Shown: positions 25,601 through 35,619 of the stretch, piece after piece | How positions within the stretch are numbered: position 1 is the first letter of the stretch | Layout of the letters: every line of letters starts with the position of its first letter | Assembly (NCBI RefSeq): GCF_016758255.1 | Contig: NZ_QYAD01000002.1 | Span: 124,001-188,000 of the forward strand | Reading direction: 5' to 3' | DNA: 64,000 bases | From: Leucobacter chromiireducens subsp. chromiireducens | GTDB lineage: Bacteria > Actinomycetota > Actinomycetes > Actinomycetales > Microbacteriaceae | Made by a program: the position numbers and the translations under genes | The notes under the pieces: model-generated | What the model was told of the DNA's origin: nothing | What the model saw: the letters and a program-made list of their open reading frames with translations, nothing else | Database searches by the model: none

Positions 25601-25619
25601 ATCGGGCAGGGTGCCCGAT
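25601..25619 (+). promoter_or_regulatory. Short strong hairpin in the phoH leader
   Basis: ATCGGGCA (25601-25608) and TGCCCGAT (25612-25619) form an 8-bp stem with a GGG triloop, 80 bp before the phoH start. Possible 5'-UTR structure; a role is unknown. Confidence 0.4.
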
Positions 25620-25698
25620 CGAGGCGGCCAACCACCTCGATGGGAGTGACGGTCGTCTCGCTGATCCGGGGCTTGCGCCTCGGGGCAGAGGAGCCATC

Positions 25699-27129
25699 GT
25701 GGCCGAGATGAATCACCCCGCATTTCACCCCGCAGCACCGACCGAAACACCCACTCTGGGCGCCGCGCACGACGCGAATCCCGCATCTGTTACTCCCGCG
25801 CTCTCGGAGCCGCCCGAGCAGGAACGTATCGCGGGAAGCGAGGAGCAGCTCCGCACCTACGTGCTCGACACCTCGGTGCTGCTGAGCGATCCGCGAGCGC
25901 TGTTCCGCTTCGCGGAGCACGCGGTCGTCTTGCCCGTCGTCGTGCTGACGGAGCTAGAACAGAAACGCCACGATCCCGAACTTGGGTACTTCGCGCGGCG
26001 CGCGCTGCGCTTCCTGGATGAGCTGCGGTCCGCGCACCTCCGGCTCGACTTCCCCGTGCCCGTCGGTGAGGCAGGTGGCACCCTGCGCGTCGAACTGAAC
26101 CATACGAGCACGGATGGGCTGCCCTCGGGTATGCGTCTCGGAGGCAACGACACCCGCATTCTTGCGGTGGCGCAGAACCTCGCGAGCGATGGCTGCGAGG
26201 TGACGGTCGTGTCGAAGGACCTGCCGATGCGATTGAAGGCCGCGGCTCTGGGCCTGGGGGCGGAGGAGTACCGCGCCGAACTTGCTGCCGACGACACCTA
26301 CACCGGCACGGCCACCCTGTCCATTGACGAGGCCGAGATGGCGGCGCTCTGGGAGAGCGAGCGGCTCGACGGTATCGAGGCCGCCGAAGAGTTTCCGCGT
26401 GGTACCGGCGTGGTGCTGCACTCGCCGCGTGGTTCGGCGCTCGGGCGTATCGATGGCCCCGGCGGCCTGCACCTGGTGCGGGGCGACCGCGAGGTGTTCG
26501 GGGTGACCGGTCGGAGTGCCGAGCAGCGGCTCGCGATCGACCTGCTCCTTGACCCGCAGGTGGGCATCGTCTCGCTGGGCGGCAGCGCGGGCACGGGCAA
26601 GTCCGCGCTCGCACTCGCGGCGGGGCTGGAGGCGGTGCTCGAGCGACGCCAGCACCGCAAGGTGATGGTGTTCCGGCCGCTGTACGCGGTGGGCGGGCAG
26701 GAGCTCGGGTACCTTCCCGGCGATCACCAGGAGAAGATGGGCCCCTGGGCGCAGGCAGTCTTCGACACTCTCGGCTCGATCGTGTCGGAGAACGTGCTCG
26801 ACGAGGTGGTCGCCCGCAACCTGATTGAGGTGCTGCCGCTCACGCACATCCGCGGACGTTCGCTGCACGATGCGTTCGTGATCGTCGACGAGGCGCAGTC
26901 GCTCGAGCGCGGAGTGCTCCTCACCATGCTCAGTCGCATCGGCCAGAACTCCCGCGTGGTGCTCACGCACGATGTCGCGCAGCGCGATAACCTCCGCGTG
27001 GGTCGCTACGACGGTATCGCGGCGGTCATCGAGAAGCTCAAGGGGCACGCGCTCTTTGGGCACGTGACACTCACCCGCTCCGAGCGCAGCGATATCGCAG
27101 CGCTCGTCACGGAGCTCCTGGGGGACTAG
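25699..27129 (+). CDS. phoH2: PIN domain-PhoH family ATPase (PhoH2 type)
   Basis: 476 residues. The N-terminal PIN ribonuclease domain (about 50-190) keeps its acidic residues: [38 protein letters not shown] and VVSKDLP. The C-terminal PhoH ATPase/helicase domain (about 255-470) has Walker [10 protein letters not shown] and Walker [10 protein letters not shown]. PhoH2 proteins are sequence-specific RNA unwinding and cleaving enzymes, often with a small antitoxin (PhoAT) gene upstream in mycobacteria; I see no such partner here. The GTG at 25699 is chosen because AGAGGAG lies 5 nt before it; an ATG three codons later is the alternative. The first about 45 residues are a low-complexity tail. 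It ends 4 bp inside the convergent GntR gene. Confidence 0.9.
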   Translation: MAEMNHPAFHPAAPTETPTLGAAHDANPASVTPALSEPPEQERIAGSEEQLRTYVLDTSVLLSDPRALFRFAEHAVVLPVVVLTELEQKRHDPELGYFARRALRFLDELRSAHLRLDFPVPVGEAGGTLRVELNHTSTDGLPSGMRLGGNDTRILAVAQNLASDGCEVTVVSKDLPMRLKAAALGLGAEEYRAELAADDTYTGTATLSIDEAEMAALWESERLDGIEAAEEFPRGTGVVLHSPRGSALGRIDGPGGLHLVRGDREVFGVTGRSAEQRLAIDLLLDPQVGIVSLGGSAGTGKSALALAAGLEAVLERRQHRKVMVFRPLYAVGGQELGYLPGDHQEKMGPWAQAVFDTLGSIVSENVLDEVVARNLIEVLPLTHIRGRSLHDAFVIVDEAQSLERGVLLTMLSRIGQNSRVVLTHDVAQRDNLRVGRYDGIAAVIEKLKGHALFGHVTLTRSERSDIAALVTELLGD

Positions 27130-27875
27130 CGGCGCTGCTCGCCGCGGCCGGCGGTGTTGGACTCGGCTTCGCCGGCGTCCCACACCTCGGTCGCGGCGAG
27201 GTTTTCCTCCGCGCTTGCCGCTGCGGCGTCGGGGTCGCGTCGTCGAATCGCCTCGAGCACATCGTCGTGGCCGCGGGGCTCGTCGCGGCAGAATCCCTCG
27301 CGCTGCTGCGCTGAACGCATCGACTCGTGGAGGCGGGGGAGCAGCGCGGTGTAGACCTCGAAGAGGATCGGATTGCGTGCTGCGCGGGCGATCGCCTCGT
27401 GCACCGCAACGTCCGCCTCGACCCACTCTTCGTCACTCGAAGCAGAGCGCGCCGCGAGCGCGTCGGCGATGCGTGCCGTGTCGTCTTGTGTGGCGCGCTC
27501 CGCGGCGAGACGCGCGAGCTGGGGTTCCAGCGCGCGTCGCGCCTCCAATACATCGCGCAGGCTCGCACCGGAGCGTGCGAGCGCGCCCGGTACCTCGCTC
27601 CGTGCGCGCACGAATGTGCCGTCGCCGCGGCGAATCTCGAGCATGCCGGAGTACTGCAGCGCGCGCAGCGCCTCGCGAAGTGTGCCGCGCGCGACGCCGA
27701 GCGAGGCCATGAGCTCGGGCTCGGGGGGAATGCGCTCTCCCACGGGCCAGCGGCCCTCGCTGATCTCGGTGCGGAGACGCTCGACGACCTGATCGCTGAG
27801 CGACAGGCGCTGCACCGGGTCCAGCAGCTGGGCGCTGTCGCGGGTGGGTTCCGATTTGGGGGTCACATGTGTCAT
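27126..27875 (-). CDS. FadR-type GntR regulator (FCD domain)
   Basis: 249 residues. The winged HTH (about 23-90) reads [54 protein letters not shown]. The C-terminal FCD helical domain (about 105-230) carries the metal-binding pattern with [19 protein letters not shown] and [16 protein letters not shown] regulators bind organic acids or metals. ATG at 27875 is chosen over a TTG five codons upstream. It is divergent from an MFS transporter across a 44-bp gap holding an operator-like site, so it probably represses the transporter and itself. Confidence 0.88.
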   Translation of the reverse strand: MTHVTPKSEPTRDSAQLLDPVQRLSLSDQVVERLRTEISEGRWPVGERIPPEPELMASLGVARGTLREALRALQYSGMLEIRRGDGTFVRARSEVPGALARSGASLRDVLEARRALEPQLARLAAERATQDDTARIADALAARSASSDEEWVEADVAVHEAIARAARNPILFEVYTALLPRLHESMRSAQQREGFCRDEPRGHDDVLEAIRRRDPDAAAASAEENLAATEVWDAGEAESNTAGRGEQRR

Positions 27876-27891
27876 GATAGTCCCCGACAAA

Positions 27892-27902
27892 TGGTTAGAC
27901 GT
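27892..27902. promoter_or_regulatory. FadR-type operator candidate
   Basis: TGGTTAGACGT fits the GntR/FadR subfamily core GT-N3-AC (tnGTnnnACna, last base differing). It is the only such site in the short gap between the GntR gene and the divergent transporter. Confidence 0.4.
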
Positions 27903-27919
27903 TGGACGTTTGGAACTTT

Positions 27920-29278
27920 ATGACCGCAACAGCTCCGGTGCGCATCGTCGCACCCGCTCCAGAACACGCCTCGAGTGCCCCCACCGAGCGAGCACGGCGC
28001 CGCGCGCCGCAGGGCGCCGTGCTGATGCTCATCGCCCTCCTGCTTGTCGCAGTGAACCTGCGCCTCGCGATCACGAGTGCGAGCGCTTTGCTCACCGCGC
28101 TCACCGACGCCGGTGCGCTCACCGCTGCGACCGTGGTGCTGATCCCCGCGATTCCCACCGCGGTGTTCGCCGTTGCGGGCCTCGGCACCGCGAAGCTCGC
28201 CGCTCGATTCGGGGTCGAGCGCATTGTGCTCGTCGGCCTTGTCGGCCTCACTGTGGGCCTGCTCTTGCGCGGCGTCCCCAGTCCCTGGGTCATCGTGGCC
28301 GGCACCATCGTGGGCACGGGCGGGCTCGCAATGGTCAACATTCTGCTTCCCGCTGTTGTGCGCGGCCATTTCCCGAACCGAATTGGGCCCGTGACCACCG
28401 CGTACACGACGCTCATGTCGCTCGGCGCGGCGCTGGCGGCAGCGCTCGCGGTGCCGATCGCCGCGGGGCTCCAGTCTCCCGCACTCGGGCTCGCGGCGTG
28501 GGCGCTTCCCGCCGCGATCGCACTCCTCGTGTGGCTGTTCGCCATTCGGGGGATTCCGGCGGCTGCGGCCCCGGTTTCCGCAGCCTCGGTTTCCGCACCC
28601 CCGGCGACGCCGGCCGCGAAGACCGCGCCGGAGACCATGCCGGAGAACGCTGCTGCGGCACCCGCTCGGCGATCCCGATCCGCGCGAGAGCCGCTGCCGC
28701 ACGGCACCTGGTTCCTCGCGGGGTACTTCGCGCTCCAGGCGCTGCTCAGCTACGTGGTGATGGGCTGGCTGCCCTCGATCGCGCAAGACGCGGGGCTGCC
28801 CGCCGGGCGCGCGGGCATGCTGCTCGGCATTTCGATGGCCATCGGCGTGGTGGGAACTGTCCTTGTGATGGCACTCGGCCGCACCCCGGCGGGAATGCGC
28901 CTCGGCTTCGGCATCGTGGGAGTCTCGAACCTCGTTGCGCTCGGTGGGCTGCTGTTCGCGCCGGCAGCGCTCCCCGAGGTGTGGGCCGCGCTCTTCGGGC
29001 TCGGCATGTGCGCCTTCCCGCTCGTCCTGGCACTCATCGCAGGCTTCGGGCGCGATGCGCAGGAGTCGGCGCGGGTTTCCGGCCTGGTGCAGTCCGTTGG
29101 CTACTCGGTCGCGACGCTCGGCCCGCTCGGTGCGGGAGCCGCGCGCCAGCTGCTCGGCGACTGGAACGCGGTGATCATTGCGCTCGCCGTGTGCACGGTG
29201 GCGCAGTTCGTGATCGGCGTGCTCGTGACGCGCGTCGTCGAGCGGCGTCGCGCGGCGGCTGCCCAGGCTGTGGCGTAG
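27920..29278 (+). CDS. CynX/NimT-like MFS transporter
   Basis: 452 residues, 12 predicted TM helices in two halves joined by an Ala/Pro-rich cytoplasmic loop (about 205-255). The opening helix LMLIALLLVAVNLRLAITSAS is characteristic of the cyanate/nitroimidazole-type (CynX/NimT) MFS family, as is GLGTAKLAARFGVERIVLVGL (loop 2-3). These transporters carry small organic acids or amides; the true substrate is unknown. The ATG at 27920 is preferred over a TTG six codons upstream, since the latter would sit inside the operator-like site. Likely under the divergent FadR-type regulator. Confidence 0.85.
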   Translation: MTATAPVRIVAPAPEHASSAPTERARRRAPQGAVLMLIALLLVAVNLRLAITSASALLTALTDAGALTAATVVLIPAIPTAVFAVAGLGTAKLAARFGVERIVLVGLVGLTVGLLLRGVPSPWVIVAGTIVGTGGLAMVNILLPAVVRGHFPNRIGPVTTAYTTLMSLGAALAAALAVPIAAGLQSPALGLAAWALPAAIALLVWLFAIRGIPAAAAPVSAASVSAPPATPAAKTAPETMPENAAAAPARRSRSAREPLPHGTWFLAGYFALQALLSYVVMGWLPSIAQDAGLPAGRAGMLLGISMAIGVVGTVLVMALGRTPAGMRLGFGIVGVSNLVALGGLLFAPAALPEVWAALFGLGMCAFPLVLALIAGFGRDAQESARVSGLVQSVGYSVATLGPLGAGAARQLLGDWNAVIIALAVCTVAQFVIGVLVTRVVERRRAAAAQAVA

Positions 29279-29293
29279 CCGCGCCTGATGCGC

Positions 29294-29830
29294 CTACGTC
29301 GCGGAGTTCTTCCTGAGCTCGGCGGCGTACCCGCGCAGGGAACGCTGGTAGCGAGGCACGTGCGGGATCAGCGCCTCAAGCGCCACTGCGAGCGCCTCGT
29401 CTGCGCGCCCGGCGGAGTGCAGCGCGAGCGCAAGAAACGCATCGGGGGCTGCGCCATGCGCGGGATCCCGCTCGCCCGACTCGAGGAACGCGACGGCCTC
29501 GGCGGTTCGGCCGAGGTTTCGCAGCGTCGAGCCGTACTGAACCGTGAGCTCCGCGCGTGCGGGCCCCGAGAGCCCCAGTTCGAGCGCGCGCTCGTACAGC
29601 TCGGCGGCGCGGGCTTCATCGCCGGCTGAGTCGTGGGCGCCGCCCAGTTCGAACGGGCCGCGCGGATCCGCGGGGTCGAGTTCAGCGACAAGCGCGCCGA
29701 TGCGTTCCACGACCTCGGCCTCGGTCAGGGCGTCGTCTGCCCACACCGCGTCGACGCGGTGCTGCCAGTCTGTGCCGGCGCCTGCGTTCTTGTACTCGGG
29801 CTCGTACGCGGGCGGGGTCGTCTCGGTCAT
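29294..29830 (-). CDS. Tetratricopeptide-repeat protein
   Basis: 178 residues. After a disordered start (to about 25), helical TPR-like pairs follow: PRGPFELGGAHDSAGDEARAAELYERALELG (about 55-85, split here for reading as GGAHDSAGDEARAA and ELYERALELG), then YGSTLRNLGRTAEAVAFLE and LALHSAGRADEALAVALEA. TPR repeats bind partner proteins. The C-terminus (YQRSLRGYAAELR) matches a common actinobacterial TPR family found by itself. The start at 29830 is leaderless: a TAGGCT -10 box lies 6 nt before the ATG and there is no Shine-Dalgarno. Confidence 0.85.
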   Translation of the reverse strand: MTETTPPAYEPEYKNAGAGTDWQHRVDAVWADDALTEAEVVERIGALVAELDPADPRGPFELGGAHDSAGDEARAAELYERALELGLSGPARAELTVQYGSTLRNLGRTAEAVAFLESGERDPAHGAAPDAFLALALHSAGRADEALAVALEALIPHVPRYQRSLRGYAAELRKNSAT

Positions 29831-29836
29831 GCGAAC

Positions 29837-29842
29837 AGCCTA
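29837..29842 (-). promoter_or_regulatory. -10 box of leaderless TPR gene
   Basis: TAGGCT on the minus strand, 6 nt before the ATG at 29830. No ribosome site between. Confidence 0.6.
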
Positions 29843-29917
29843 GTCAGCCGCCTCACAGCACCGCGGGGTGGTGCAGCCGAAGCCACACCGCCCCGCGAGA
29901 GTACTCAGAAGCGTGAA

Positions 29918-31324
<1,407 letters not shown>

Positions 31325-31369
31325 AGCTGTCCTTTGTCTGAGAGGGGTGGGTAGGTCAAGAAATGAAAG

Positions 31370-32044
31370 CTAGTCAAGCGGCGCGAGCTCAAGCTCCACC
31401 GGGCCGACGACCGTGTACGGCACAGCGCGACCCTCGGTGAGGCGGTATTGGCAGCCGACCACGGCGAGGCGCCCGGCATCCACCGCGTCGCTGATCGCGC
31501 GCGAAGTGCGCAGCAGCTCGTTCACGGTTGCTGCGAGGTGAACACGGCCCACGGCGTTCGCGTCGATCTGCGACGCATCCGCGTAGGGGGTATCCGTGCG
31601 ACCCTTCAGCCAGAGCTGTTGCACAGCCGGCTGAATCGGGGCGAGCGTGTGTCGTACCGACGCGGTGGTCTCGCTCGGCGTGCGGCTCGACTGGTCGATG
31701 GCCGCGGCAACCGCGCCACAGGAATCGTGCGCGAGCACCACGATGAGCGAGGCGCCCAGCTCGGTGACCGCGTACTCCATCGACGCCGTGATCGACTCGG
31801 CCACGACGTGCCCCATGTTGCGAGCGATGAAGAGGTCACCCAGGCCGCAATCGAAGATGATCTCTGCGGCAAGACGCGAGTCCGAACACCCGAAGAGCGC
31901 GACATCAGGGGTCTGCGAGTTGACGAGCTCCGAACGGCGCTCAACATCCTGATTCGGGTGGGCGGACACGCCCGTGACGAAGCGCTCATTGCCCGCCGCG
32001 AAGGAATCCCAAGCCTGCTGCGGGGTCACGCGGGGCGCGGTCAT
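31370..32044 (-). CDS. Beta-class carbonic anhydrase
   Basis: 224 residues; hydrates CO2 to bicarbonate. Zinc and catalytic residues are present: Cys53 and Asp55 in FGCSDSR, His106 and Cys109 in AHDSCGAV, with Arg57 making the Asp-Arg dyad. GDLFIARNMGHV is the beta-CA core. The start ATG overlaps the stop of the DUF4245 gene by 4 bp. Bicarbonate supply for carboxylases is the usual role. Confidence 0.95.
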   Translation of the reverse strand: MTAPRVTPQQAWDSFAAGNERFVTGVSAHPNQDVERRSELVNSQTPDVALFGCSDSRLAAEIIFDCGLGDLFIARNMGHVVAESITASMEYAVTELGASLIVVLAHDSCGAVAAAIDQSSRTPSETTASVRHTLAPIQPAVQQLWLKGRTDTPYADASQIDANAVGRVHLAATVNELLRTSRAISDAVDAGRLAVVGCQYRLTEGRAVPYTVVGPVELELAPLD

Positions 32045-32736
32045 TCGGTCTCCTTTGGTGCGGTGGTTGCGGCGGCGCCGTCTGGCGTGCCGAGCGACTC
32101 GGCAACCTGAGCCGCGAGTACGCGGAGGGTCGCGGGGGAGTCGGTGCCGTAGACGAGGATCGTGTCGTTGCCCCAGGTGCCCTGTAGACCGAAGAGCATG
32201 TTCGACTCCTCCGCCTTGCGGTCGGGGTGGTCGTACACGATCCAGTCAATGCCGCCGATCTGCTCGGTGCCCGTGGGGGCCTGCTGCTCAAGCTGCTGCG
32301 AGATCCACAGCTCGGGCACTGGCTCGCCGGACGCGGTGAAGCCTTGAGTCACCGCGGCATACGCTTCGTCGGCGGTCGTGTAGTTGATCTGCCACGAGGT
32401 GACCCCGCTGCCGGAGCGGAGGAGGGCCTGCTTCGCCTTCCAGTCATCCCCCACGGCGGGTGCTGCGAGCGTCCGCCCAGCGCTCGGGCTGGCCTCAGTG
32501 GCGAGCTCGGAAACGTTCACCGTGTGGTCCTCAAAACCGCCTACTCCGCGCGGCACCATCAGCCACATCACGAGCACAAGTCCGAGCGTCACCAGGAGCG
32601 AGAACACCAGGTTATTGACGGTCTTGCGCTGCCTGTAGAGGCGGCTATCGCGTGCCTTCCGCGCCGCGGTTTCCGCGGTCGTCTCGGGGCGGCCGAGCTC
32701 CGCAACAACGACCGGCGGTTTGTTCTTCTTCGCCAT
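32041..32736 (-). CDS. DUF4245 family membrane-anchored protein
   Basis: 231 residues. A basic cytoplasmic start (LYRQRKTVNNLVF) leads into one TM helix (about 43-63, LVFSLLVTLGLVLVMWLMVP), then a soluble extracellular domain ending in WGNDTILVYGTDSPATLRVLAAQ, the DUF4245 pattern found across actinobacteria. Function unknown. It begins 2 bp after the xseB stop and overlaps the carbonic anhydrase start, so it is co-transcribed with both. Confidence 0.87.
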   Translation of the reverse strand: MAKKNKPPVVVAELGRPETTAETAARKARDSRLYRQRKTVNNLVFSLLVTLGLVLVMWLMVPRGVGGFEDHTVNVSELATEASPSAGRTLAAPAVGDDWKAKQALLRSGSGVTSWQINYTTADEAYAAVTQGFTASGEPVPELWISQQLEQQAPTGTEQIGGIDWIVYDHPDRKAEESNMLFGLQGTWGNDTILVYGTDSPATLRVLAAQVAESLGTPDGAAATTAPKETE

Positions 32737-32738
32737 CG

Positions 32739-33002
32739 CTACGCGCGGCCCTCCATCGAATCAGTGCCTGCGGCATCCGCTGTTCCGGCCCCGGCTTGCT
32801 GGCGTGCCGACTCCAGGCGCTGACGCGCACCGAGCAGCCACTCCTCGCAGCGTGCCGCGAGCACCTCACCGCGCTCCCAGAGCGTCAGCGACTCCTCGAG
32901 TGTGCTGCCGCCCTGCTCAAGGCGCTGCACCACCTGAATCAGTTCGTCGCGCGCCTCCTCATAGCTGAGCTCGACGGGATCCCGGGTCTCGGAAACAGAC
33001 AT
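32739..33002 (-). CDS. xseB: Exodeoxyribonuclease VII small subunit
   Basis: 87 residues. XseB pattern: [21 protein letters not shown], then [21 protein letters not shown], followed by a disordered Ala-rich tail. Several XseB chains bind the XseA catalytic subunit to form ExoVII, which degrades single-stranded DNA. Here xseB and xseA are not adjacent in one operon: two genes lie apart, with xseA at 34327-35541. The start is leaderless (TAGACT 7 nt before ATG). Confidence 0.94.
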   Translation of the reverse strand: MSVSETRDPVELSYEEARDELIQVVQRLEQGGSTLEESLTLWERGEVLAARCEEWLLGARQRLESARQQAGAGTADAAGTDSMEGRA

Positions 33003-33009
33003 GTGGCAC

Positions 33010-33015
33010 AGTCTA
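33010..33015 (-). promoter_or_regulatory. -10 box of leaderless xseB operon
   Basis: TAGACT on the minus strand, exactly 7 nt before the xseB ATG. No Shine-Dalgarno. Likely promoter for xseB-DUF4245-carbonic anhydrase-fumC. Confidence 0.65.
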
Positions 33016-33086
33016 GCCGCCGTGGCTCACCAGGGGCTGCGTGTCGAGCACCATCCCGCACTTGCGGCACCCCGCGGGGTGCGCGC

Positions 33087-33092
33087 TAGGCT
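33087..33092 (+). promoter_or_regulatory. -10 box of leaderless membrane-protein gene
   Basis: TAGGCT, exactly 7 nt before the ATG at 33100. It supports that start codon over an open frame that reaches back to 33001 and would overlap xseB. Confidence 0.6.
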
Positions 33093-33099
33093 TTTTCGA

Positions 33100-34284
33100 A
33101 TGCTTCGCCTGCTCTGCTTCATCGGTGCCGGAATTCTTCTCGGCGGAATCGTCTCTGCCATCGTCGGGCCACCGGGCGCTGCGGCCTGGGCGGTTCCCGT
33201 GGGGATCATCGTCACGGTGTTCTCGGCGGTAATGCTCGGGATTGGCAAGTCCCTGCGCGGGGTCAGCCTGCCGGCGCCGGAACTCGTCACCCGGGCCACC
33301 GACGATGGACGCTTGGGCCTTGCGCGAATCGATCGACTCACGCAGACCGGCACCTACATCAACGAGCAGCCGCTGTGCGACCTCGAGCTCACGGTGCAGC
33401 CGCTGAGCGGCGCCGCCTATCGCACCACCGTGCGGCGCATTGTGCAGCTCACGGAGATCCCGCGCTTTCAGCCGGGCAGCACCCACGTCGTCGCACTTCT
33501 CGCGGCCGGCACACCCGACGTCGCGATCACCGAGCACGATGCCTCTGCCGAAATCTGGTCGGACACCGAGGTTCCGCCAGCCGCCACCGCTGGCCCACTT
33601 CTTCCCCCATCCTCGGGCGGGCTGACGCGCGACGGCTCCGGGCGGCGGCCCCTCATCGGAATGGGAAAGCGAAGCAAGCCGATTCGGATCACGCTGTTCG
33701 TGCTTGCCGGTCTGCTCGCCGGTGCTGCGGTCGTCTTCCCGTACCGGGCGGGGCTCGCCGAGACGGTGGCGGCGATCCCGCAGGGCCAGCTCCACGCCGA
33801 CTTGCGCACCGGCGACTCCCTCGCCGGTGCGCTCACTGCGCTCACGGCTGAGATCGGCCATGATCAGGTGCGCTCCATCACCGTCTCCTCCGACCTGGTG
33901 CGCGTTGAGGCACCCGTGAAGCGCGACAGCTTGAACGTCGACTCGTGGTATTACCGCCGTGGCAGCGTGACGCACACCGGCGCGGGATCGACGCAGCCCA
34001 AGTCCGCCAGCGAGTTGTTCTCCGTGTCAGAGCTTGACGGCGCAGCAGTGCAGCAGGCGCTGCAGGATGCTGCGCGACTCGTTGATGACGAGATCGATAC
34101 CAAGGAAGCGCTCGCCGACGCGATGTACTCGGTCGAGCGTACGCTCGCTCACGACCCCGACGACCCGTGGAACACGGACCGCACGGGCCCGGTGACGGTG
34201 AACTTCTCCCTGAGCGATGCGTACCGGAGCACGAGCTTCCGCGTGGAAGCTGATGGGAGCGATCTCGTTCGCACGGATCAGTAG
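33100..34284 (+). CDS. Membrane protein of unknown function
   Basis: 394 residues. Two adjacent TM helices lie at the N-terminus (LLCFIGAGILLGGIVSAIVG and AVPVGIIVTVFSAVML), followed by a soluble domain (about 55-175: ARIDRLTQTGTYINEQPLCD, YRTTVRRIVQL), a third TM helix (about 205-225, IRITLFVLAGLLAGAAVVFP) and a second extracellular domain that ends the protein. The first soluble domain resembles SHOCT-free DUF3592-like short beta domains, but I do not claim a family. The gene has a leaderless start and is divergent from xseB across 97 bp. Confidence 0.75.
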   Translation: MLRLLCFIGAGILLGGIVSAIVGPPGAAAWAVPVGIIVTVFSAVMLGIGKSLRGVSLPAPELVTRATDDGRLGLARIDRLTQTGTYINEQPLCDLELTVQPLSGAAYRTTVRRIVQLTEIPRFQPGSTHVVALLAAGTPDVAITEHDASAEIWSDTEVPPAATAGPLLPPSSGGLTRDGSGRRPLIGMGKRSKPIRITLFVLAGLLAGAAVVFPYRAGLAETVAAIPQGQLHADLRTGDSLAGALTALTAEIGHDQVRSITVSSDLVRVEAPVKRDSLNVDSWYYRRGSVTHTGAGSTQPKSASELFSVSELDGAAVQQALQDAARLVDDEIDTKEALADAMYSVERTLAHDPDDPWNTDRTGPVTVNFSLSDAYRSTSFRVEADGSDLVRTDQ

Positions 34285-34326
34285 GGTGCCCGCATGCGCG
34301 GGAGGCGGGTCAAAGTGCAGGAGACG

Positions 34327-35541
34327 CTACCCCTGAGAGACCGCGCCGATCCGTCCGTCCGCGAGTGCGATCGTCAGCTCGGTGCCCGCGGGCGCGCCGG
34401 CCGTGCCGCGCAGCACCGTGCCGTCGGCGAGCTGGATGATTCCGTACCCCCGCTCCATCGTGGCGCGTGGCGAGAGCGCGGTCACCCGCGCGCGCAGATC
34501 GGTGAGCTCCCGCCGGCGGTCTTCGACGGCGCGATCAGCGAGCTCGGTGCCCCGCGCGATCCATCGCACAAGCTCCTCCGCGCGCTCATCAATCAGGCGC
34601 TCGGGGGTGCTCAGCACGGGGCGCCCACGCAGCTGCGTTAGGCGGTCAGTCTCGTGGGCGAGGAGCTGGCTGAGCCGCGAGGTCATGCGGGCGCGGGCCT
34701 GATCGATTCCCGCGAGTTCTTCGCCAACATCGGGGACCACGCGCTTCGCCGCGTCCGTGGGGGTGGACGCGCGAAGGTCGGCCACCTCGTCGAGCAGCGG
34801 TCGGTCGGCCTCGTGGCCGATCGCCGAGACGATCGGGGTCGTGGCTGCCGCAGCCGCGCGCAGCACGCGTTCGTCGCTGAAGGGGAGGAGATTCTGGAAG
34901 TCGCCGCCGCCGCGGGCGACGATGATCACGTCAACTTCCGGATCCTGATCGAGCGCCTCGATACCCGCCGCCACTTCGCCAGCAGCTCGATCGCCCTGCA
35001 CTGCGGCGTAGTGCACGCGGAACTGCACACCGGGCCAGCGCAGCGTCGCATTGCGCACCACATCTTTCTCGGCGTCCGAGTCGCGGCCGGTGACGAGGCC
35101 GATTCGCCCGGGGAGGAACGGGAGCGGGCGCTTCCGATCTGCGTCGAAGAGCCCCTCCGCCTGGAGCTGTCGGCGTAGGCGCTCGAGGCGCTCGAGTAGC
35201 TCGCCAAGTCCCACGTGCGAGAGCTCAAACACCTGCACGGTGAGGGAGCCGCCCTTCACCCAGAAGTTGGGTTTCACGAGTGCGATCACGCGGTCGCCCT
35301 GCGCAAAGTCGCTCGTGAGGCGCTGCGCGACCGAGCGCCACACCGTGAAGCTCACAGTGGCGTCCTGCCCCAGGTCCTTGAGCTTGCCGTAGACGTGGCC
35401 GCCGCGCACCTGCCACTGCGTGATCTCGCCCTCGACCCACACCTGGCCGAGCCGGTCGATCCAGGCGGCGATCTTCTCGCTCATGAGGCCTACCGGCCAG
35501 GGGGTATCCCGGGTTGCGGGCGCGTTTCCTGATTCGGCCAT
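34327..35541 (-). CDS. xseA: Exodeoxyribonuclease VII large subunit
   Basis: 404 residues. An OB-fold N-terminal domain (about 15-110: SEKIAAWIDRLGQVWVEGEI, GHVYGKLKD) is followed by the catalytic domain with LPFLPGRIGLVTGRDSDAEK, VDVIIVARGGGDFQNLLPF and VSAIGHEADRPLLDEVADL, then a coiled-coil and a C-terminal beta segment (GYGIIQLADGTVL). Nicks and degrades single-stranded DNA to acid-soluble oligonucleotides together with XseB. The start has TAGGGT 6 nt before ATG and no Shine-Dalgarno. Divergent from ispH across 78 bp. Confidence 0.95.
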   Translation of the reverse strand: MAESGNAPATRDTPWPVGLMSEKIAAWIDRLGQVWVEGEITQWQVRGGHVYGKLKDLGQDATVSFTVWRSVAQRLTSDFAQGDRVIALVKPNFWVKGGSLTVQVFELSHVGLGELLERLERLRRQLQAEGLFDADRKRPLPFLPGRIGLVTGRDSDAEKDVVRNATLRWPGVQFRVHYAAVQGDRAAGEVAAGIEALDQDPEVDVIIVARGGGDFQNLLPFSDERVLRAAAAATTPIVSAIGHEADRPLLDEVADLRASTPTDAAKRVVPDVGEELAGIDQARARMTSRLSQLLAHETDRLTQLRGRPVLSTPERLIDERAEELVRWIARGTELADRAVEDRRRELTDLRARVTALSPRATMERGYGIIQLADGTVLRGTAGAPAGTELTIALADGRIGAVSQG

Positions 35542-35547
35542 GCGACC

Positions 35548-35553
35548 ACCCTA
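35548..35553 (-). promoter_or_regulatory. -10 box of leaderless xseA
   Basis: TAGGGT on the minus strand, 6 nt before the xseA ATG. No Shine-Dalgarno in between. Shares a 78-bp divergent region with the ispH promoter. Confidence 0.5.
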
Positions 35554-35606
35554 CTGATCGGGATCGGGGTTTGCCGCCGTCCCCGCGAGCATTGAGGAAG
35601 GGCGGG

Positions 35607-35612
35607 TAGAAT
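35607..35612 (+). promoter_or_regulatory. -10 box of leaderless ispH
   Basis: TAGAAT, exactly 7 nt before the ispH ATG, preceded by CGGG. No Shine-Dalgarno. The -35 region is not recognisable. Confidence 0.65.
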
Positions 35613-35619
35613 CTTCTGC

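Noticed and set aside
32739-35541. xseA and xseB as an interrupted operon with an inserted element
   Set aside because: The gene between is plain, on the opposite strand, with no repeats or mobile signature; the two subunits simply have separate promoters.
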